DNA of 64,000 bases from Sequoia sempervirens (lineage: Eukaryota; Streptophyta; Pinopsida; Cupressales; Cupressaceae), in contig VDFB02252616.1 of assembly GCA_007258455.2 (NCBI GenBank), forward strand, positions 121,370,552 to 121,434,551, given 5' to 3'. A program made the position numbers and the translations under genes. This document shows positions 1 through 11,533 of this stretch, in pieces. The notes beneath the pieces are model-generated. The model saw only the letters and a program-made list of their open reading frames with translations. It had not been told where the DNA came from and ran no database searches. Numbering within the stretch: position 1 is the first letter of the stretch; each line of letters begins with the position of its first letter.

Positions 1-10
1 ATAGACAACT

Positions 11-450
11 CCACCAAAGGAAAACCAAAACCCACAACCTGCAGCAAAGAGGAAGTCCCATAGAAGCACTAAAGAAATCCATTGGAACCCAAGAGAAGCA
101 GGACAAGGAAAGGAAAGCCCCCAAGTAGAGAGAGTATAGAGAAGGAAAGACCATGAAGAACAACCTTCGACCCTACATGCTAGTTAGGGTCTAAAACATG
201 CAAAAAACTCTCTATAGAAACCTCCACCAAAGGCAAACCAAAACCCACAACCTACAAGAAAGAGGAATCCCTATAGAAGCACAACCCCAAAGCCACACCG
301 AAAGAAATGTCCCACAAAGAGGCACTAGAACCCTCAAAAAGAAGGAAAGGACTAGGAGGAACCACAAATGGAAATAGAAGAGCGAAGGAAAAACCATTAA
401 AAACAACATTCGACCCTACATGTTAGTCAAGGTCTAAAAAATGCCAGAAT
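11..450. repeat. two-copy tandem repeat, A/C-rich
   Basis: Two diverged copies of a 213-243 bp unit lie head to tail. The segment starting ccaccaaagg at 11 recurs at 224, and the segment starting cgaccctacatg at 168 recurs at 411. The change in period shows indels between copies. The plus strand is A/C-rich, so the minus strand gives long hydrophobic open frames that I regard as composition artefacts. The origin is unknown; similar A-rich sequence occurs in the LTRs of Element 2. Confidence 0.75.
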
Positions 451-1540
451 CTCTCCACTATCAAACCCACTATATGCACCCCAAAAACCCCATGCAACAC
501 TAGAGCAAGAGCCACATAAAAGACCAGAAAAAAAGGCAACAAGATAGCTAAGCCCACGGGAAGAACCGAATGGGCACCCAACCGCACACCCAACAAAGAA
601 GAACTGGGAAAAACCCCATAGGGAGAAAGTAGTAGCTACATCTGAAACACGACACCCCAACAGGAAAATGACAACAGCCAACACCAAACCACAACTTCCC
701 AGAAGAATGAAAGCAACAAATAGACCCATAATAGTGCATCCCAAGCCAAAGATAGCAGCCAGCTCCACTCCTCAGAAGCCCCATAGAATGACACCAGCAA
801 CCAGCCCAATAGTAAACCATAATTTTACACCATCCTCTCCAGAATCATCCCAAAATTTCAAATCCCCCCGCTCCTCTTCCCACTCCCTCTCCGCTCCATC
901 AAGAACTATTATATATAAGTGATAATTGTTTATAATAAGAAATATTTATATAAAACTAGTTAAATTAATATATGTATAATAATACTTAAACATATGAAAA
1001 TAATTATTAATAAATAATATAATAATTAAGTAATATATAAATCAAGTTGCAAAAATAAAGATCATCACAAATATTTATTTAATATTATTACTAATGGTTA
1101 ATATTAATAATCAAATCGCATGCAACTTAAAATAGATTAATATATATATGAAACCTTTTATGAAGACTATAGAATTAAAATTAAAAATATAATATAGCTC
1201 TGAATATCCATCAATTAATATAAGATTAAGAAGTCAAACAACCGCTATTCAACATATTAGATGTATTCATATGCCTATGGATAGCAAAGGAAATCCAAAA
1301 TACTAAAGTGTGGTCTGCCCTCTGAATTATGGTGTAACGAATTTGCACATTACATGTCTACAATTTGAATTTCCTTTTCCAAAAAAGAAGTTAAATAATA
1401 TGTGGCAATCATTCATTTTAAATAACATCGCTTTAGTCAATATGGTTTGGACAGGAGTTGTATACCAACGAAAAAGAGTTGTATGCCAGAATGAGACAGG
1501 TTTCAGCTCAAATTTCATTCCGTATATAGCCTATCGGCTA
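451..1540. other. non-coding spacer, A/C-rich then strongly AT-rich
   Basis: From 451 to about 900 the sequence continues A/C-rich and includes short open frames on both strands with no recognisable domain. From about 905 to 1300 it is strongly AT-rich. The 97-codon frame at 1310-1603 resembles nothing I know and overlaps the start of the copia gag relic only at its end. I see no gene here. Confidence 0.5.
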
Positions 1541-1544
1541 AAAA

Positions 1545-1972
1545 TACATAGATATCACTGGGTTATAATAGGACTTGAAACTGAACCTCAAGATGTTGCA
1601 TAAAAGATAAAATGGTTTAATAAATGTGATGAAGCCTTTGTTCCTCTATGTAAGTCTCTCCTAACCTTCTTTTTCACATTGAATCTATCACTACACCAAA
1701 TGGAGTGTGGACCACTTTAGAAACCCTCTTTGGTAAGCGGGATGAGTTAAGGGGTCATTAATTGGAGAATAAACTCATAGGTTTAAGTCCTTCCAATTTT
1801 GACACCATACAAGGCTTCTTCAAAAAAATTCAAAGCTTTTAGATTGTAATTGGAATAGTGTGGAATCGAGAAGTATGATAAACAACTAATCTTGAGCATT
1901 ATTTCTAATCCTAGTCCTAGCTATTTTGTATTTGTTTCTACATTATATGCTACAAAATGTGCCCTAGGTTCC
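1545..1972 (+). pseudogene. copia gag relic, 5' part (split by Element 1)
   Basis: Translation of the plus strand in shifting frames gives recognisable pieces of the Ty1/copia gag (UBN2-type) domain: 'NKCDEAF' near 1618, then 'VWTTLETLFGKRDELRG' near 1695-1755, 'LENKLIGLSPSNFDTI' near 1765-1810 and 'QLILSI' near 1887. The gag normally forms the particle that packages the element RNA. The copy has frameshifts and stops and cannot make protein. It ends exactly at the GTTCC target site of Element 1, and the reading resumes at 22941. No LTR or primer site was recognised upstream of it. Confidence 0.85.
1968..1972. repeat. Element 1 target-site duplication, left (GTTCC)
   Basis: GTTCC directly precedes the LTR and is repeated exactly at 22941-22945 after the other LTR. 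This is the 5-bp duplication expected of gypsy integrase. Confidence 0.93.
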
Positions 1973-2815
1973 TGTTGATGGTGTTTTCTGCACAACAACT
2001 TAGATAGAAAATAATATTATATCTCTCTTGAAAGGTGAATTCTCAACAAGTGCTAAGATCACCCCAAGGTCTCTCGGGTGTCAGGTCATGACGATGCATA
2101 AACAACTCAGATAATAAGTGAAAATGCTAGTAATCACAATCGGACCTTACTACAAGCAAACTGTATCTTTCCAAATTATCAAATTTTGCAATATGATGAT
2201 CTTAAATCCTAAATTTAACTAGATAATAAAGAAACAACAAAAGATGAGGTGTAAGAGATATAACGAAATCTAAACTATTTCTAAGATGAACAATGCAAAT
2301 GACAAATACCTAAAATGGACCAATCTCAAATAACCAATTCCTGCTTAACCCACAATGCAATATCACAAGAAAGGTGCAATCTTCTAAGGCTTATAGATTT
2401 TCAAATCATAGATATTCAAATACGATCAAACTAAGCACAAATAGATGTATGGTCCAGGTTGACTTCACCAGCCTACTACAATCAAATAGCTACTGGGAGT
2501 ATAGACCAGAGATTGCTACAAACATTCCAAGAATGAAATCATGAACATTATTCAACAAACTAATCTAATTCTAAATTTAACATTAATCCAATATCTTCAA
2601 GAAATTTCAAAGGATGGAACAACAAGAACCATGCAAGATAAACTAACACAAAAGAATTCACCAAAGAAACTACAATGCTTTCAATTGTATTAGGTAACCA
2701 AGATGTAGCAACAATTCCACTATTCTGTGTTACAACACTTGCTCGAGAGAACTAACTACTACTTCCACTACAAAATTCTCTAGCTCTTCTCCTCAATCTA
2801 GCTTGTCTAATTTCT

Positions 2816-2823
2816 ATTATATA
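2816..2823 (-). promoter_or_regulatory. possible TATA box of Element 1 LTR
   Basis: The minus strand reads TATATAAT here, 240 bp downstream of the stop of the LTR frame. The other LTR has a mutated version near 17478. If used, transcription would start near 2785, leaving about 0.8 kb of R-U5 and placing the long frame in U3. This rests on motif and position only. Confidence 0.35.
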
Positions 2824-3062
2824 TCTAACTCTTACAAATGAGGCAGGAATGCCAATTTAAAGAAGATCCAAAACATGTCGGCCCAGCCAAACATTTACAA
2901 AATAAAATAACCAAAACAAGTCGGCCTCGAGAAATTCAAAATAAGGCACACATTAAATGCCGGTACATCATCAAGGTCGTCCACAACACATTCCTCAATG
3001 TAACTCAGATCAATACATGCCCTATAGTAATAGGGAAGCACAAATCATGAAGTGGCATGGTA

Positions 3063-6000
3063 TTAACTACCGCCTTCCTTATCTTTGTTCTGATCCAGCG
3101 ATCCCTGAACTTTCAAAAGTGCCTTATCCAACTCAGCAATAGATGGCAAGGGTAGGATTCTGACCCGACGTTCAATTGAGTCAATCTCTTGCCTTGACTA
3201 CTTAACTGTTTTATCCCAATCACCCTTGTACGCAAGGTACTTATCTATCACAGCCAGATAAGTAGCCGCATCATCTAATTGGTGTCCTGTCACAGAATCC
3301 TCAATATTAGGGGCATAGACATCATGCCACCATTCCTTCAATTGTTTGAAACTCAAGTACTTAGGGGCAATCTTCCTCCTACCAGTCATTATCTCAAAAA
3401 AGGTTATGCATCCATCATAAGCATTAGTTAAATTACCATCAATTTGCTTCCATTGTTCATAGATATTCCTGATGATCTTCTGCCAGATTTGCAGGGCTTC
3501 AAACCACTCCCAAGGCTCATTAACCCTAGATGAAGAGAGAATTCCATCAACCACCAGCTGATCCTTACTATACTCCATGATTGTCTTGGTTTTCTATAGT
3601 AAGAGATCAGTGTCCTCCTTATCCTGAGATAAAACATGATCTAGCCAATCCCTAGCCCTCGTTGCATCCTTTCTAGTTGAAAGGATCTCTTTTATTGCAT
3701 CATCTCCCTTAGCCTATACTTCTTGCAACCAATTCATTGTAGCTTGAGTGGAAGCTTTCATCTTTTCTAACTCAGAGATGGTCTCCTTCGGCAAGAAACC
3801 AATAGTAGCAGAAGAGGATGGGTGAAAAGATTGTAAGGGCTTCATCAAATCTTCCAGACATTTCCTAAGCCTTTCATTCTCTTTCTTTAGTTCATGCTTA
3901 GACTGTGTCTCCTTCCTCAATCTCCCAATGATCACTACACTGGACCCCTCATACTCTTCAATATCTTTCTCCATAGAAGTGGGCTCAAGATTGATGGTCT
4001 ATACATCATAATCCTCCTCAATTATCTCATCTCTACCTTTACTTGCAGCAGGGGTGGAAATGTGAATAACTCTATTACTAGCTTCATCCCTTTCGATCTT
4101 GGAAACCACCTTGGCTATCTTATTTCTTTTACCCTTTCCAATCTTGGCCAACATTTCATCCCAGTTGAGAGGAGTGTCCTCAACAATGACCTGTTTCCTT
4201 TTGATTTCCTTGTCTAGCCAATCTGGAACAGCGGGATCCACCCAGGTTTAACCTTCCTTAATCTCTTCATGCTGATCTACCGTCTCATCCTTTTCCTTTT
4301 CTAGAGATTGATCACCTTTGTTTCCCACTTCCAGCTGCTCTTCATGCAGGGGTGATGGAGTCTTAATAGGAACATCCTCCTTCTCAGGAGATATACTATT
4401 TTTACTACTTGCAGGAGAATTCTCATATTGTACCAATAGAGAATGATGCATTTCCACATCTCCTACCTCAAACTCAGCAGCTACACTATGAAGTTCCCCA
4501 TCCTTAAATGGTTCCACCTCCTCACTGGTCTCATGCTCTTCATGAATCATCCGCTCGGGTATACCCAATGAAGGAGAGGTATCTTTCTGTTGTTCCATAG
4601 TGGATGCCATTGGAAGGGGATCCGCCTTTTGCATAGTCTCCTTGGGAGATGGAGTTCTTGACCTTCTTGAATAAACCCGGGGTTTTTCTCCTGAGCTCTC
4701 CACATCAACCACAGGAGGGTCTGCCTTATCCTTATAATTTTCCTGATCTTTCTTCTTAGAGGCCCTGGTTATCCTTGTCCTTTTTGGCTCTGGAGGAGTG
4801 TCTTCCTTTTTTGCCTTCTCAAGTTCTTCTTCTTCTGTAGACTTACCTATTTTCAAAGTATGACTCCTCTTCTTTCCCTTGGGTTTTCTTTTCTTTTCAT
4901 GTTCACCCTCCTTAGGGCCTCTGATTTTAATCTTAAAAGGTGAGTTTACCTTGGTTTTACCTTTAGAATCATCTTCACATGATTCCTCCGAGGTAAAAAG
5001 AGCATTTAGATTTCCCATCAAATTGAAAGTGCAAGGTACCTTCTCACTCTCCAATTCCCATAATTTATGTTTTAGCCATGACTTGGTGGATTTCACAATA
5101 GGAGCCATCAGCTCCTCCAACTCATTTATCTCACTTTCTGACTAGTTTATCTCTCCAATGGGTATGTCCTTGACTGGTTCGTATGCATGATCCTGGACTA
5201 GATTCTCATCATCCTCAACCTAATCAGGAATCAACTTGACATTGTACATCCTGATTACATCAACTAGAAGCCTAGAATACCTTTTCTTTCTCACCTCAAA
5301 TTCATCCTTGTTGTTCGCCCAGTAGTCTTCTAGATCATCCTTGTGGTGATAATCTTTAGTAGCCTTCTTCTATGCTTCACTAGTGATGTCAAAACCTGCC
5401 CTCTTAGAATGGAAAGAGAAGCCAAAAGTACTCAACTCTTCCCCTGATGCATGAGCCAAATTGATTGAAGGGCAGACTTCACCTGTACCAATTCTCAAGG
5501 GAAAATCTCCACCAAACCCTATCTTATGTTTCTCATTTTTAACAACAACATCAAAATCACATATCTGTCGGGTAACCTCCAATAGTATGACGTGGTTGGT
5601 GGGGTATCTTGGCAATCTGTATGGAGCAGTCGAGCATCCATCAATCCTAATATAGGAGAAGGTGGGGAATTGTATAAACCAGGTTCCATATCTTTTAATA
5701 AGTTCTTTAGCTCCATCAGAAATTGTCACCTACTCTGCATTCTAAAGCAACCTAGTAATATTCATAGTGAATGCATCATTCACTCTTCGATAATTTGAAC
5801 TCCCTAGGTGTAACTCAGGGTACACCTCATAGATGACATCTTTCCCTACTGTTCCATTTCGACTCAATCCCATGTATGGATAAAATTTGGCAAGTATATA
5901 TACCACATAAGATGTCATGGTGAATTTCTTTAACTCGAGCACATCTCTCATCTTCCTGTCAATCACTATACTGATAATCCCTACCCAGTGGTAATTGAAA

Positions 6001-6668
6001 CCCTGCTCAATCTTGTTAATAACATGTACCATCCAATTCTCCAATGTCCTTGAACTTTTAGAGCCTGCGACCCTGCTCAACAGTGTGATTTCATCATATA
6101 TATCTTGTCGAAACTTGACCCTGTGTAGCTATTTAGGCAGCTTAGAGAAATGAGATTTTGGCTTCTCCAGCCAAGAGTTGATCATCTGTTGAGCTTTGAT
6201 GGGTTCATCATCATAGTAAGTCCTAGCCAAGTCCATGTCTAAGGAAGACACACATGGTAAGTCCGGCATGTCAAATGCCTGGGCAATGGAGACCGAATTA
6301 AGATTTTCCAATACTCTCCCATCAGGACTAATGATCCTCTACGTACCAAGGTCATAGTGCCAGGCACATTCCAATATTAATTCATAGCATTGAACTGCAG
6401 GAGGAAATCCTGCCACATGAGCCAGTCCGGATTTCACCATCCCCTTTGTCAAAACCGATAGATCCTTCCGAGCCACCCTTCCTTCGAACTCCTCATATCT
6501 CCAAGCCCCAACATTTGTATCAAAGACCTCTGACCAAACTAAAACCAACTTACTATCCAGCAACTAGTTCTTCATATCCAGCTTTATCCTTTCCATATCT
6601 GTAATTGAAGATCCTTTTGTATCTCCTTTGGACTTTCTTGCTACTGTCTTACTCGATTCAGCCTGCAT
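3063..6668 (-). pseudogene. LTR-encoded ~1200-codon ORF, left copy (stops only, no frameshift)
   Basis: One minus-strand frame runs from ATG at 6668 to TAA at 3063 (1201 codons) with about a dozen premature stops but no net frameshift. An apparent end at 3198 is one such stop; the other LTR copy reads Gln there. In order it encodes: a globular part (residues ~1-480) with 'LVWSEVFDTNVGAWRYEEF' near residue 40 and 'TSYVVYILAKFYP' near 250; a highly charged part (~515-850) with Lys/Arg clusters resembling nuclear signals and Ser-Pro sites; a coiled coil (~890-980) rich in Glu, Lys and Leu; and a helical C-terminus with 'FEIMTGRRKIAPKYLSFKQL'. I do not recognise the family. A gag-like or nucleic-acid-binding role is only a guess. 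It is on the same strand as gag-pol. Confidence 0.8.
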
Positions 6669-8392
6669 TCATAGAAGAGCCTCATGAAAATCCAATTATT
6701 ATCCATATTTCAATCAAAAGGTTAGTCTCAAAACCCAATGAAATCACTTAAAATAAATCATTGAACATCAAACTGGAAAATATGGGAAAATGGGGTAATC
6801 CGGGAAAATCCAGTTGGGGCAGAATTTTGGAGAAATTTGACCCAGACGGACTCCCGTAGCCAAGACATCATTTCATCAAATAAATCATCAATACAGACAA
6901 AAGAGATGCATGATTATCATAAGATTCATCCATTAAGCAACAAGAAATCATCATCCAACATTTAATTCCTTAATTCAATCTCGAAAACCGAAATCAAGTG
7001 AAACCAGATAGAAAACTGGAAAAATCCGGATGGGACAGATTTCCGCGGGCAGTCTGAAATTCTGGGAATTCTCCATACTTCGGGGAAATGGAAAAACTGG
7101 GGAAAATTCAGATGCGCGGAAATTCTGCAGACACCTCGGAAACCCGACGACCATTCTACGCGCAGACAATTCATGGAGTGATCATACAAAGCCTCCTATC
7201 TGAATCTAATGAACACGAAATCAATCCCAATAAGCCAAACTTTGACCACGGTTGAATTCAAACTCCTAAAATTCTCAAATGATTGATCCCCGTGACGAAA
7301 TAACGATGCCCTAAATTCGACAACCAGACTTCCACCATGAAAGCTAGGGAAAGCTTGAAACTTTCAGACATTATCCCTCAAAATGATTAAACTAGGGCAC
7401 ACCAGGGTCAAATGTTATGAGCAAGGTCGAGTTAGACATAGGGCATGAGGGTCACAATGACTCCACCAAACTTAACAACCCCGAGCAGACATATCAAAAC
7501 CCTACCTTCACAAATTAAACTAGATTACGCACAAACAAGGCACGACCTCAAAAGAACGCCCAGGCACACCTGTACACCCGAAATTCGATCGAAAAAATGA
7601 AAGGATGCGTAGTGCAGGCATTGAAAACCCGTAGAAAGGTCAACCAAACCCCAAGTCGATAAATATGTAATCACGAAAAAAAACAAGCAAGGGTCGACCC
7701 GTATAATCATCAATGAACTTTAAAGATTCAACCACGAAGCACAAAACAAGGGGAGAGGTCAATGACGACTTACCATGAATCAAATCCAATCGAACCCCGA
7801 GCCCAAGGAAATCAGTGCGAACCAGGGTGCCCTAGCGGCGATAAATCAACACGAAAGCCCAAGGAATCCACACGTGAGCAGACCAAATCCAACAACCAAA
7901 GCTCAAAATGAACAAACTCAAGAGCAAGAGCAAATAGAAAATGAACAATGAAATCAGGAACAGTGCCAAAAGACCTTAAATTTGCCCACATTCATGCCAG
8001 AGAGGAGGTACTCTAAGCATTAATGGCTGACAAGACGTATTGAGAAAATCTGGAAACCTGAGGTCGAAACAGAATTTCAAGAAAATCTGAGTCAATCAGA
8101 ATATCCCGGTGGGCATGAATTTCATGGATGGCACACCCCCTGGGACTCCGAAGGAATCCAAAAAAATCCGCGTGAGCCGAAAAATCCTGGACTTGACCAG
8201 AAACCTGGACTTCAGTAAAACACAAGTTCCATTGATTCAATCTTCAGGGTAAGACCAAGATAAGTAAGACCAACATCCCGAGACCTCGAAAGGACAAATC
8301 CAATAAAAACCAAAGGTCAAAGAGACATCATAAATTAGAAATCAGAGGGTCCCTACTCCAAGTGGGGCGTGCATGCAAAACTACACAACAAA

Positions 8393-8410
8393 TGGCGACT
8401 CCATTGGGGA
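8393..8410 (+). other. tRNA-Arg primer-binding-site look-alike, strand opposite gag-pol
   Basis: TGGCGACTCCATTGGGGA starts 2 nt inside the left LTR. The complement of the 3' end of plant tRNA-Arg(ACG), from memory, is TGGCGACTCCGCTGGGGA, so 16 of 18 bases match. Position and sequence are those of a genuine primer-binding site, but for an element read on the plus strand, whereas gag-pol are on the minus strand. Element 2 has the same feature at the same spacing. Confidence 0.7.
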
Positions 8411-8428
8411 AATGCTATAGAGCATTTC
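8409..8428. other. 8-bp hairpin next to the tRNA-Arg-like site
   Basis: GAAATGCT (8409-8416) and AGCATTTC (8421-8428) form a perfect 8-bp stem with loop ATAG. It immediately follows the primer-site look-alike. Element 2 has a different-sequence hairpin in the same place (34620-34636). Confidence 0.7.
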
Positions 8429-8649
8429 GATGACAAACTGGAATCAAGAACCCAAAACTCATGGTTTCAACTCATCCATCCGGTTACTACCTACGGTTAA
8501 ACCATAGAACCCACAAGTCATCAAAAAAATTCCTACACTAGGGTTGAAGTGTGTGCACATGCATTCATTACGCCCCTTAGCTGCAAAAGAAACCAAACTT
8601 GGTCTGAACAAGCTACATAAAGATTCATACTCTAAAAGCAACCTGGATA

Positions 8650-8757
8650 GAGTCTCACTGCCAGTCAGGCATCCATATCCCCGACGAGGTTATCGTTGTG
8701 ATTCTCCTAAACATAGCTCTACTGCCAGCTAGGCGTCCATAGCCCGGGTAGAGATAT
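8650..8757. repeat. paired stem-loop repeats in Element 1 3' UTR
   Basis: Two ~43-bp copies, 8650-8692 and 8715-8757, share the core tgccag(t/c)(c/t)aggc(a/g)tccata. The second is closed by CTCTAC (8717-8722) and GTAGAG (8748-8753). Element 2 carries a matching pair at 34890-34998 closed by CTCTAT and ATAGAG, so both arms changed together. Confidence 0.65.
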
Positions 8758-9345
8758 TCAAATCCCCCTGATGAGTTGAATTCAGTCTTTTAATTTTCAA
8801 TAGTGTCTCTTTCCTTTTTTGATCTTCTCTTTTTTTTTACTTCAACCTTTGAATATTGAAGTTCACACTCAGGGATGAGAACCACAGTGGCACTAGAGTA
8901 GAAAAAGCATTTTTCACCTGTGCAAACTTCATAAGGACCTTTTGCAACTTCAGGTATCTTTAATATTCAAAAATGTGAGACCCTAATGTATTCCTATTCA
9001 ATCTGACTAGAGGACTCTTCGCCTTAAACACAAGGATATGTGACATTGGGTAGAGAATTCATACCATGATATTTTGAAAAGATGATTAAAGTTTGCAAAG
9101 GAAATACTAAGAACACCACACCTACTTTTTCACCACTGTCATACAAATGCAACAGGAGATCCCAGAAAGAGAAGTAACCAAGAGCAAGAGCAGCACAAAC
9201 CAAAGCAAAGCAAGAAAAACCGAAAGGAAACCTACTCTAACCAAAGCAGAAGCAGAAAACAAAAGGGAAACCAAACCCAACCAAAACAAAACAACAAAAA
9301 GCAACCTAAACTAACTATATACAAAAGCAGAGAGTTGGAAACAAC

Positions 9346-10500
9346 TCAGGATTGGAAATAATGTTTCAAATACTTCCCATTAACAGGCAGTGGAATATCT
9401 TCCCACGTGAGAGTCTTTAGACGGAAGGCATTATCTCCAAGTATTTTGGCAATCTGATATGGACCGAGCCACAGTTTATCAAATTTCCCATGGTCCCATT
9501 TTCAATCATGAGGTTTATCCTAGTACAACACAAGGTCAGAAATCCAAAAAGCTTTGACTTTAGCCCTTCTGTCAAACCACCTCTTAACTACCCCCTGATG
9601 TTTGGCAAAGTTCTCAAGGGCATCGTCTCTTTTTTCCTCAAGGTTTAGTAGCTCCGTCAACCTAGCTTCCCTTCTATCCCCCTCATCATAAAACTCATTA
9701 ATAAATTGCAAGGTTGGGATCTTGAGTTGAATAGGGAATACTGGCTCCAGACTATATACTAAGTGATAGGGAGATGTTTCGATGGATTACTTAAGCCTTG
9801 TACGATCTGCCCAAAGGGAAAACCGAAGCTGGGTGTGCCAGTCTTTTGGGTTCCTCTCCAGCATCTTATGGCTAACAGTCAATAAATTCTTATTGGAGGA
9901 TTCTACCAGGCCATTACCCTGGGGGTAGTAATTAGACGCAAATTTTATAATAATGCCATGATCAAAAGCCTAGTTTGAAAATTTTAAAGATGTGAAAGTA
10001 GGACCATTATCACAGACAACAGAAATAGGACATCCAAATTGATTAATAATAGAAAATTCTAGAAAATCAATCACTACCTTAAATGTACATTGCCTACAAG
10101 CAAAAGCCTTAGTCCATCTTGTGAAATAATCAGTAATGGTTAGAATATACATGTGTCCTGCAAAAAATGGTGGGTTGATAGGGCCTATCAAGTCCATACC
10201 CCACTGAGCAAAAGGCCTTACCTCAGTAACCGGTTGAAGTGGGAGTGTTGCATACCTTTCCCTCATTGCTGCAGTTTGGCAAGTATGATAGGTCCTGACA
10301 TGATGGTGAACATCTTTGAACAACGTGGGCCAATAATACCTAGCCCTCAAGATCTGATTTGTTGTGGCAATAGCAGAACCATGGCCAGTGCCATAATTTT
10401 CATGAAATTCATTCATTACCCTTTCAGCTTCCTGTTTCCTGAGACACCTCAAATAAATTCCTTCATGATTTTTCTTGTACAGAACAGCTCCCTTTAGCAT
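9346..10500 (-). pseudogene. Element 1 integrase
   Basis: Integrase inserts the DNA copy into the host chromosome. The minus-strand frame starts with a zinc-finger region in which one Cys of the expected HHCC set appears as Tyr ('RTYHTCQT'). The catalytic core follows, with Asp in 'QWGMDLIGPI' and Asp in 'VVCDNGPTF', then Glu in a 'GLVESSNKNL' stretch past a stop. The C-terminal region includes 'LLNLEEKRDDALENFAKHQ' and ends around 'VNGKYLKHYF' with TGA at 9346. Stops at about 9970 and 9517 break it. It continues in the same frame as the RNase H upstream, as expected of one pol polyprotein. Confidence 0.9.
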
Positions 10501-10533
10501 AAAAATGTCACTCTTCAGCCGTAGAGCTCTCCT

Positions 10534-11046
10534 CTAAACAACATTAAGATGACCTGGAGATCGCTGGTTCAGCAAGTAATAAACTATGTCATCATACCAG
10601 CCACCTGGGAAAACCTCTTCAAGATTATAATTCTGAACAATCAATTCAGGCCCCATTTCAACCATAGTCTGAGTAAGTCCCTGCCCTCTTACCAACTTCA
10701 TGGGTTGGATCTCAATGTCATATTCTTGTAGCATTGTCACCCACTTTTCTCTACGCTCACCCAACTCATTCTGCATCAACAGTAACTTAACTGCAGGATC
10801 TGGGACAATTGCATAAACCTTATTCCTAAGGATATAATGTTTGAATTTCTTCACTGCTCTAACCAGGGCGTATGCTTGCTTTCCTACACTCGGATATTTT
10901 AACTCGTCATCTTTTAATGGTGCACTCATAAAAGCAATAGGATGCTCATTTCCCTCATTAGACTTCTGAGTCAACATTCCCACACATGAATGGTCTGAGG
11001 AAAATGAATAGATGTAAAAGGGCTTACTGTAATCGGGACTTACCAA
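10534..11046 (-). pseudogene. Element 1 RNase H (RT-linked)
   Basis: This domain degrades the RNA strand during reverse transcription. 'SKPFYIYSFSSDHSC', 'HPIAFMSAPLKDDELKYPS', 'KQAYALVRAVKKFKHYIL' and 'YDIEIQPMKLVRGQGL' match the RT-RNase H style of gypsy pol. It is one uninterrupted 170-codon frame. The frame differs from that of the RT upstream because a 308-bp tandem duplication (2 mod 3) separates them. Removing that shift puts RT, RNase H and integrase into one frame. Confidence 0.88.
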
Positions 11047-11533
11047 TACTGGAGCATCAACAATAACTCTTTTGATTTCTACAAATGCTTCATTTGCTTC
11101 CGCAGTCCATTCAACTTTAGCATCCTACTTCAACATTGCATTCAGCGATTTAACAATTTCAGTAAATCCAGTAATGAATTTCTTGACGAAGTTAATCCTG
11201 TCAAAGAAAGACTTCATCTCCTTTATGGTGCACTCATAAAAGCAATAGGATGCTCACTTCCCTCATCAGACTTTTGAGTCAAAATTCCCGCACATGAATG
11301 GTCTGAGGCAAATGAATAGATGTAAAAGGGCTTACTATAACTGGGACTTACCAATACTAGAGCATCAGCAATGGCTCTTTTGATTTCTGCAAATGCCTCC
11401 TTCGCTTTTGTAGTCCATTCGACCTTAGCGTCTTGCTTCAACATTGCATTCAATGGCTTAACAATTTCAGCAAATCCAGTGATGAATTTCCTGACGAAGT
11501 TGATCTTGCCAAAGAAAGACTTCATCTCCTTTT
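10918..11533 (-). repeat. 308-bp tandem duplication inside Element 1 pol
   Basis: Units 10918-11225 and 11226-11533 both begin tggtgcactcataaaagcaa on the plus strand and differ by several per cent. The duplicated part codes for the end of the RT connection and the first part of RNase H. It adds 308 bp, shifts the frame and makes this copy of pol inactive. The divergence shows that it is not recent. Confidence 0.9.

Larger units (their letters stand above)
1973..8390 (-). repeat. Element 1 3' LTR (left copy, 6418 bp)
   Basis: It aligns end to end with 16628-22940. It starts TGTTGATGG and ends CACAACA on the plus strand. Read on the minus strand it holds about 1.7 kb of motif-rich upstream sequence, a ~1200-codon frame (6668 to 3063), a TATA-like box near 2820, then about 0.8 kb to the end. 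A segment at about 6982-7073 is missing from the other LTR. 6.4 kb is far beyond the usual 0.3-3 kb of plant LTRs, although Ogre-type elements are known to have LTRs of several kb. Confidence 0.93.
8391..9345 (-). other. Element 1 3' untranslated region
   Basis: This is the non-coding stretch between the integrase stop (9346) and the 3' LTR. On the plus strand it contains a tRNA-Arg-type primer-site look-alike (8393-8410), an abutting hairpin (8409-8428) and two repeated stem-loops (8650-8757). A polypyrimidine run (8816-8845) reads as polypurine on the minus strand but lies 430 bp from the LTR. No polypurine tract lies at the LTR edge itself. Short hydrophobic frames here are composition artefacts. 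Confidence 0.8.

Noticed and set aside
427..768. 113-codon minus-strand frame with membrane-like composition
   Set aside because: It lies in an A/C-rich strand whose complement yields Phe/Leu/Cys/Gly by composition. It overlaps another hydrophobic frame and has no recognisable family.
1310..1603. 97-codon plus-strand frame
   Set aside because: Only its last part overlaps the copia gag relic. The rest matches nothing, and an equally long antisense frame exists.
8393..8428. A tRNA gene at the tRNA-Arg-like sequence
   Set aside because: Only an 18-nt primer-like match and one hairpin are present; no full cloverleaf, D-arm or anticodon arm.
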